Part shown: piece after piece, positions 60,343 to 64,000 of the stretch
Layout: each line of letters opens with the position of its first letter
Position numbering within the stretch: position 1 is the stretch's first letter
DNA from: Trichinella spiralis
Taxonomy: Eukaryota > Nematoda > Enoplea > Trichinellida > Trichinellidae
Direction: 5' to 3'
DNA length: 64,000 nucleotides
NCBI GenBank assembly: GCA_000181795.3
Contig: CM012954.1
Span: 16,478,575 to 16,542,574, forward strand
Position numbers and translations under genes: made by a program
Notes under the pieces: model-generated
Told to the model about the DNA's origin: nothing
Databases searched by the model: none
What the model saw: the letters and a program-made list of their open reading frames with translations, nothing else

Positions 60343-61987
60343 AAATTATCAACAATTGCGCTACGCTATACACACGTGGGAAATCGTGAGGTCGTACTGG
60401 AAAACAGAAAAATCATATCAAAAGAAAATCAAATCAAGTTCACGGGAAAATTATGTGTAATCATTTTAGAAAATTTAGATGTCAAATTACTTTGCATGCA
60501 ATCTTTACTTATTATGCAAACCTCACAGTAGCAAAATAAAATCTTGAATGAAAATTCGAAAGTAGGCAGTTTCAAAATTTCAATCTGATATATAGGATAG
60601 TATTAAATGTTCATTCAACAAAAATCTTCATATAAGAAATGCAGTTTCATATGTGCTATTTCACTGTATTAAAATCAGAAAGAGTTGTTATTTTATTTTT
60701 CATTTTTTTGTAATTTTATATAATTCAACGGAGCAAGCAATGCTGCACGAGTAAATGGAAAATTGTATTCGAGCGAAAGTTGACCCTTATCACTTGTAAT
60801 CATCTTTCAAGCAGAGCAAAAATGTTGAACAAAAAGGAAGCCCGCTGAATGAATCATCACTGCAATGGGGGATTGTTAAATTTTTTGCTTTTCTACTTTG
60901 AAAAATTGATAAAATATCGACAACAGTATTTCCTTTTTGTAAAATGGAAGTAACAAGATGCTGGGAAGAAAGTGAATTTTTTTTGCTTTTTTAAAAAATT
61001 ACATCTAGCCGAACTGAAATAACGAATTTGCGTCTGGATGAATCATCATTGAAAGCGTTAACCCTATGCATGCACAGATAGATGGTGTTGTTATGTTATT
61101 GCACTTGTCGTCCTTTGTTTTCTTTTCTGGAATCCACCAAGCTGCAGCTGAATTTTGCTGATCGTTATCTCGCAGTTGCACAATAACTAGTTACAAGAAT
61201 GATAAACAAAGCCCAGCTGGTCAGCATTGTTAGCTGTTAGCGTTATCGACTTTCAGGCATGTGCATTTTTTTTCTTCATGGTCTTTCTCTCTTACTGTTC
61301 GCCTGTTTACAATTCTTAATTCATGTTCACAAATTGCAAAATTTACATTGCCAAATTTTTGCAGTCATCATCTGTTTTTGTATTTTATAAATTTGAACAA
61401 TTCTGAAATTGAAAATCAAACATTTTGTGCGTTACCGTTAGGCCATCATGTTTGACCAAGATATGTGAAAAATACGTATTTTTCAGTTGAAACCAATAAA
61501 CAGAAAAAACAATGCAGTCATCTGAGCATCAAAAACTTTACTGTTATGAATTTATTTCTCAAAGTTTGCTGACTAGGTATTTGTATTGTATTTTCTATAG
61601 TTATTTTCTTTCAATTCCTCTTACTCTTTTGCACGGCTTTTCTGCATTAGAACAGCTTAAAGTGAAGAATGGTTTTTGCTGTTTTGTTCGCATCTACTTT
61701 AAAAAGTTTGAACTTAATTCTTTGGTATTTTTCTTATGTATTACGCACAATGATGCTGTTTTTCAAGAATATTTTTTACGTGTTTGTTTATATTTTCTTT
61801 CATGTCACAGTCGAATATAAGTGAAAATTGTACTGACAAAATGCACACAAAAAATGCACTTCGAGACTTTGTTTTCAGTTTTTACTTTATCAGAATACAG
61901 GTGCAAAAATTACAAAATAAACTACAAAATGTGCTATAGTTTTAAATAATGATCATTGAATGTTGTATATCTTCTGAAGAAGTTTTC

Positions 61988-62575
61988 TCATAGCGACATT
62001 CCATTGAATGATGTTTCGAGTGAAATCATATCTATAGGGACGTTGTTGTACGTCGCTTCTCGTACCATCTCTAAAAACATAACATAAATAAAATTATACT
62101 GAATAAAAAATTATTCTATTTTTTTTAAATCTTACCTTCTGTTATCGGATTTTTGCTTTCAGAAATGAAATGCACGAAGTCGCATTCAGCCCCATATGGG
62201 CAGCCTTTTAATGTACGAAATTTGTTGCATAGCACCGTCTTATATTTGGGATGTCGGCGCAGTTCACTACGCGAATGGGCGAAAGTGCATCTTTGCCCAT
62301 AAGGACAATAGTTGGTGATGCCCGCCCAAAAGCACATTCGTGTCTTATACTTTGTGTCTCGCTTTGTCGTCACACATTTTTCACGTTGATTTTTAATTTT
62401 TTTATTTCTTTTAAAGGCCATTTCATTTGGCCAAAATCCTATATGAAAGTCTGTGCATTTGTTTACTTCTTTATTTTGCGCTTCCTGATGTTTTGCATGC
62501 TTGTTAACTTTCTTGAATAAAAAAGGCATAAATTAATATAAAACATATTGCAAGTATTTCATACCTGATTGTTCA
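61988..62575 (-). CDS. CCCH zinc-finger protein, array unit 2 (three exons)
   Basis: Exon 1 is 62575-62564 (only MNNQ, then donor GTATGA), exon 2 is 62511-62136, and exon 3 is 62070-61988; total 156 aa. Exon 2 begins KVNKHAKHQEAQ after a TTCAAG acceptor and carries two C-x8-C-x5-C-x3-H fingers: CFWAGITNYCPYGQRCTFAH and CNKFRTLKGCPYGAECDFVH. Exon 3 adds EMVREATYNNVPIDMISLE and ends in GMSL. The four-codon first exon is easy to miss but has a good donor, and the frame is continuous. A 108-bp stretch across the finger linker and second finger is identical in DNA to the unit 1 gene, against diverged flanks. Likely an mRNA-binding regulator; the target is unknown. Confidence 0.78.
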
Positions 62576-63492
62576 TTTCAAGTTCGCGAGTGTTAGTTGT
62601 CTTGAAAACTACTTGCAAAGTGCTTTCGCTTTTCAGAGATAACATGTTTTCTTTTTTCGCAATCGTTCACGAAGTCGAGAAATACTGAAAGTGATGATCG
62701 GGCGATTTCACGAGCATAAAACGTGAACCACTCGACCTATCATTACAATCAGCCAAATAACTGACCAATCGCTACAGCCGCTGTTCCCGCCTACGATACA
62801 ATTCGCTGCTTTAATTGTTGCAATTGACCACTCATCGACAGTTGATGGTTATCTTCAAAAAATTATTTTGCAGTTATCATTCTATCTGCCCAAACTGTAT
62901 GCATACATGGATAAGTAGTGATTGAAATTGAAAATAAATGGACATATCGAAAAAGAACAAAATCATCAAGATATAAGAATAAATAACAGCTTCTAAAAAT
63001 GAACATTTGCATATTGTAGTTGACAAGTTCTGCGGTAAAATAGATTCTGTGCAATAACCAGCAGTAATTAAATTGTTATCAATTTATAATTTGTAGATGA
63101 TTGGTTTTTAGACTTTTCCTCACACACAACACCATAAATAAAGGCGCGAAGAAACAAAATAGAAAAACGTTACGCTACGTTTTTCATCATGCATTTTCTT
63201 CAAACAATCAGCGTATATTCCTTCTCATAATGATAGTCATATATTCATTTTTGGTCAATAATCACTTGATATTTATTGAATTCATAGAATTATCTTGTTT
63301 TATTGCATATTTTTATTTCAAGCAAAAATAAATGCAATATTTTGATATTAAATGTGTAAATTTTTTCATACAACACATCATATAATATATTGTCGCGCCA
63401 AGTGACGCGCCGCTGCCAATTATCCAGAGCATCCATTGTTTTTTACCTTTCTTATCTTTCGTGCAAATCGAAACGTTACTCCAACTTACACA

Positions 63493-63608
63493 ATGAGGGG
63501 ATTAGTGACGTTGCTGTTTACGTTCCACGTGCCTGTAAGTTAGTGAAATTATTCTTATTACTTTGCTTGCAGACCAGACCGACTAGCCAATTTTTCCATG
63601 CTTCATAG
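63493..63608 (+). other. Candidate micropeptide frame, array unit 3
   Basis: Same layout as 59,914-60,029: identical 14-codon start, donor GTAAGT, 38-nt gap, acceptor and short end exon. Confidence 0.18.
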
Positions 63609-63727
63609 CCTTTTTCCCTTTTCCACATTCAGTGGAGGTTATATTATAGCTAATTTACTCGAGATAGTTATCAGATAATCTTACAATTGTGTCAGCCCTA
63701 CTATTGTATTAACTGTTAACTGCATGC

Positions 63728-63937
63728 GTGTATGGATTGCACAAATACAGTACTAAATACTTTAATTTGTGGTTCAGAAGCTGGCTTTCAGCAGATATTC
63801 AAAATGGGCGTGTGCCTTCGATTTTTGATAATTACTTTAAAGCTCAACCTTATTCATTCGTTAAACTTTGCTTCATATACAGGGAAAACTGCCATTTTCA
63901 GTTGTTTTCACAGCATAAATTGTCTACAATTGCTTGA
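63728..63937 (+). other. Conserved frame, array unit 3
   Basis: Closely matches 56,764-56,970 (YFNLWFRSWLS, FDNYFKAQPY), but a 2-bp difference upstream takes the in-frame ATG away. The frame would need an upstream exon or be non-coding. Confidence 0.18.
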
Positions 63938-64000
63938 CAGCAGCAAAGTAAAATCTTGAATTAAAATTGGAAAATAGGCAGTCTCAAAATTTTAATTTGA

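Larger units (their letters stand above)
56016..64000. repeat. Tandem array of ~3.4-3.6 kb units, each with a CCCH gene
   Basis: The landmark GATTAAAGAATAAG/GATATAAGAATAAA and the sequence after it start units at about 56,016, 59,384 and 62,968. The third unit is cut by the window end. Unit 1 and unit 2 each end in a minus-strand CCCH gene. Matching landmarks recur in order: the 38-nt-intron micro-ORF, the FDNYF frame, a very similar non-coding stretch (57,110-57,650 against 60,690-61,200), then the CCCH gene and its upstream region. Similarity is patchy: units 2 and 3 agree best in the first ~700 bp, but units 1 and 3 agree best around 56.8/63.8 kb. Non-coding parts between the listed genes hold nothing else I can support. 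Confidence 0.85.

Overview
The window reads as eukaryotic, metazoan DNA, most probably from a nematode. It is AT-rich (only exons rise clearly in GC), has many short spliceosomal introns, a cluster of divergent seven-TM receptors, a CES-2/PAR-type bZIP gene, TIS11-type CCCH proteins, and closely packed same-strand genes with splice acceptors just upstream of their ATGs, as in trans-spliced operons. Retention of an LGP2-like RIG-I receptor and of PTPDC1 argues against a close Caenorhabditis relative; a clade I (Trichinella-like) worm fits, but that is inference.

Layout. 1-5.4 kb is gene-poor and holds a decayed Gypsy-type fossil. 5.46-6.98 kb (+) is a histidine acid phosphatase. 7.6-8.13 kb (+) is a three-exon gene for an 82-aa secreted His/Tyr-rich peptide. 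9.0-18.8 kb holds three paralogous GPCR genes (-, -, +), each with one phase-1 intron in the same place and a shared C-terminal Y-I-G tail. 19.0-22.0 kb (-) is a CARD-less RIG-I-like receptor of LGP2 size. 24.3-29.0 kb (+) is a tight run: EOGT, NDUFAF2 and ATPAF2. 29.5-30.3 kb (-) is a GC-rich single-exon CES-2/PAR bZIP factor. 30.3-37 kb is a long gene-free stretch between that gene and fibulin-1 (37.06-41.45 kb, +), which carries alternative C- and D-type ends. 42.9-44.2 kb (+) is RhoA and 45.2-49.0 kb (+) is PTPDC1.

At 51,069-51,078 a 10-N gap is flanked by two nearly identical ~2.9 kb segments covering the end of PTPDC1 and its 3' flank. This looks like an unmerged overlap of two contigs, not a real gene duplication. 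After it come a CCCH gene (54.4-55.1 kb, -) and, from about 56.0 kb to the window end, a tandem array of ~3.4-3.6 kb units. The two complete units each carry a smaller CCCH gene (-) and show signs of gene conversion; one copy has lost its first splice donor and starts inside the former intron.

Functional themes: secretory and extracellular proteins (EOGT, which glycosylates EGF repeats; fibulin, made largely of EGF repeats; acid phosphatase; the His-rich peptide), mitochondrial respiratory-complex assembly (NDUFAF2 and ATPAF2 side by side), innate RNA sensing (LGP2-like) and RNA-binding CCCH proteins. All gene models were spliced by eye from frame continuity, GT/AG (once GC/AG) borders and family motifs; none has been checked against transcripts.
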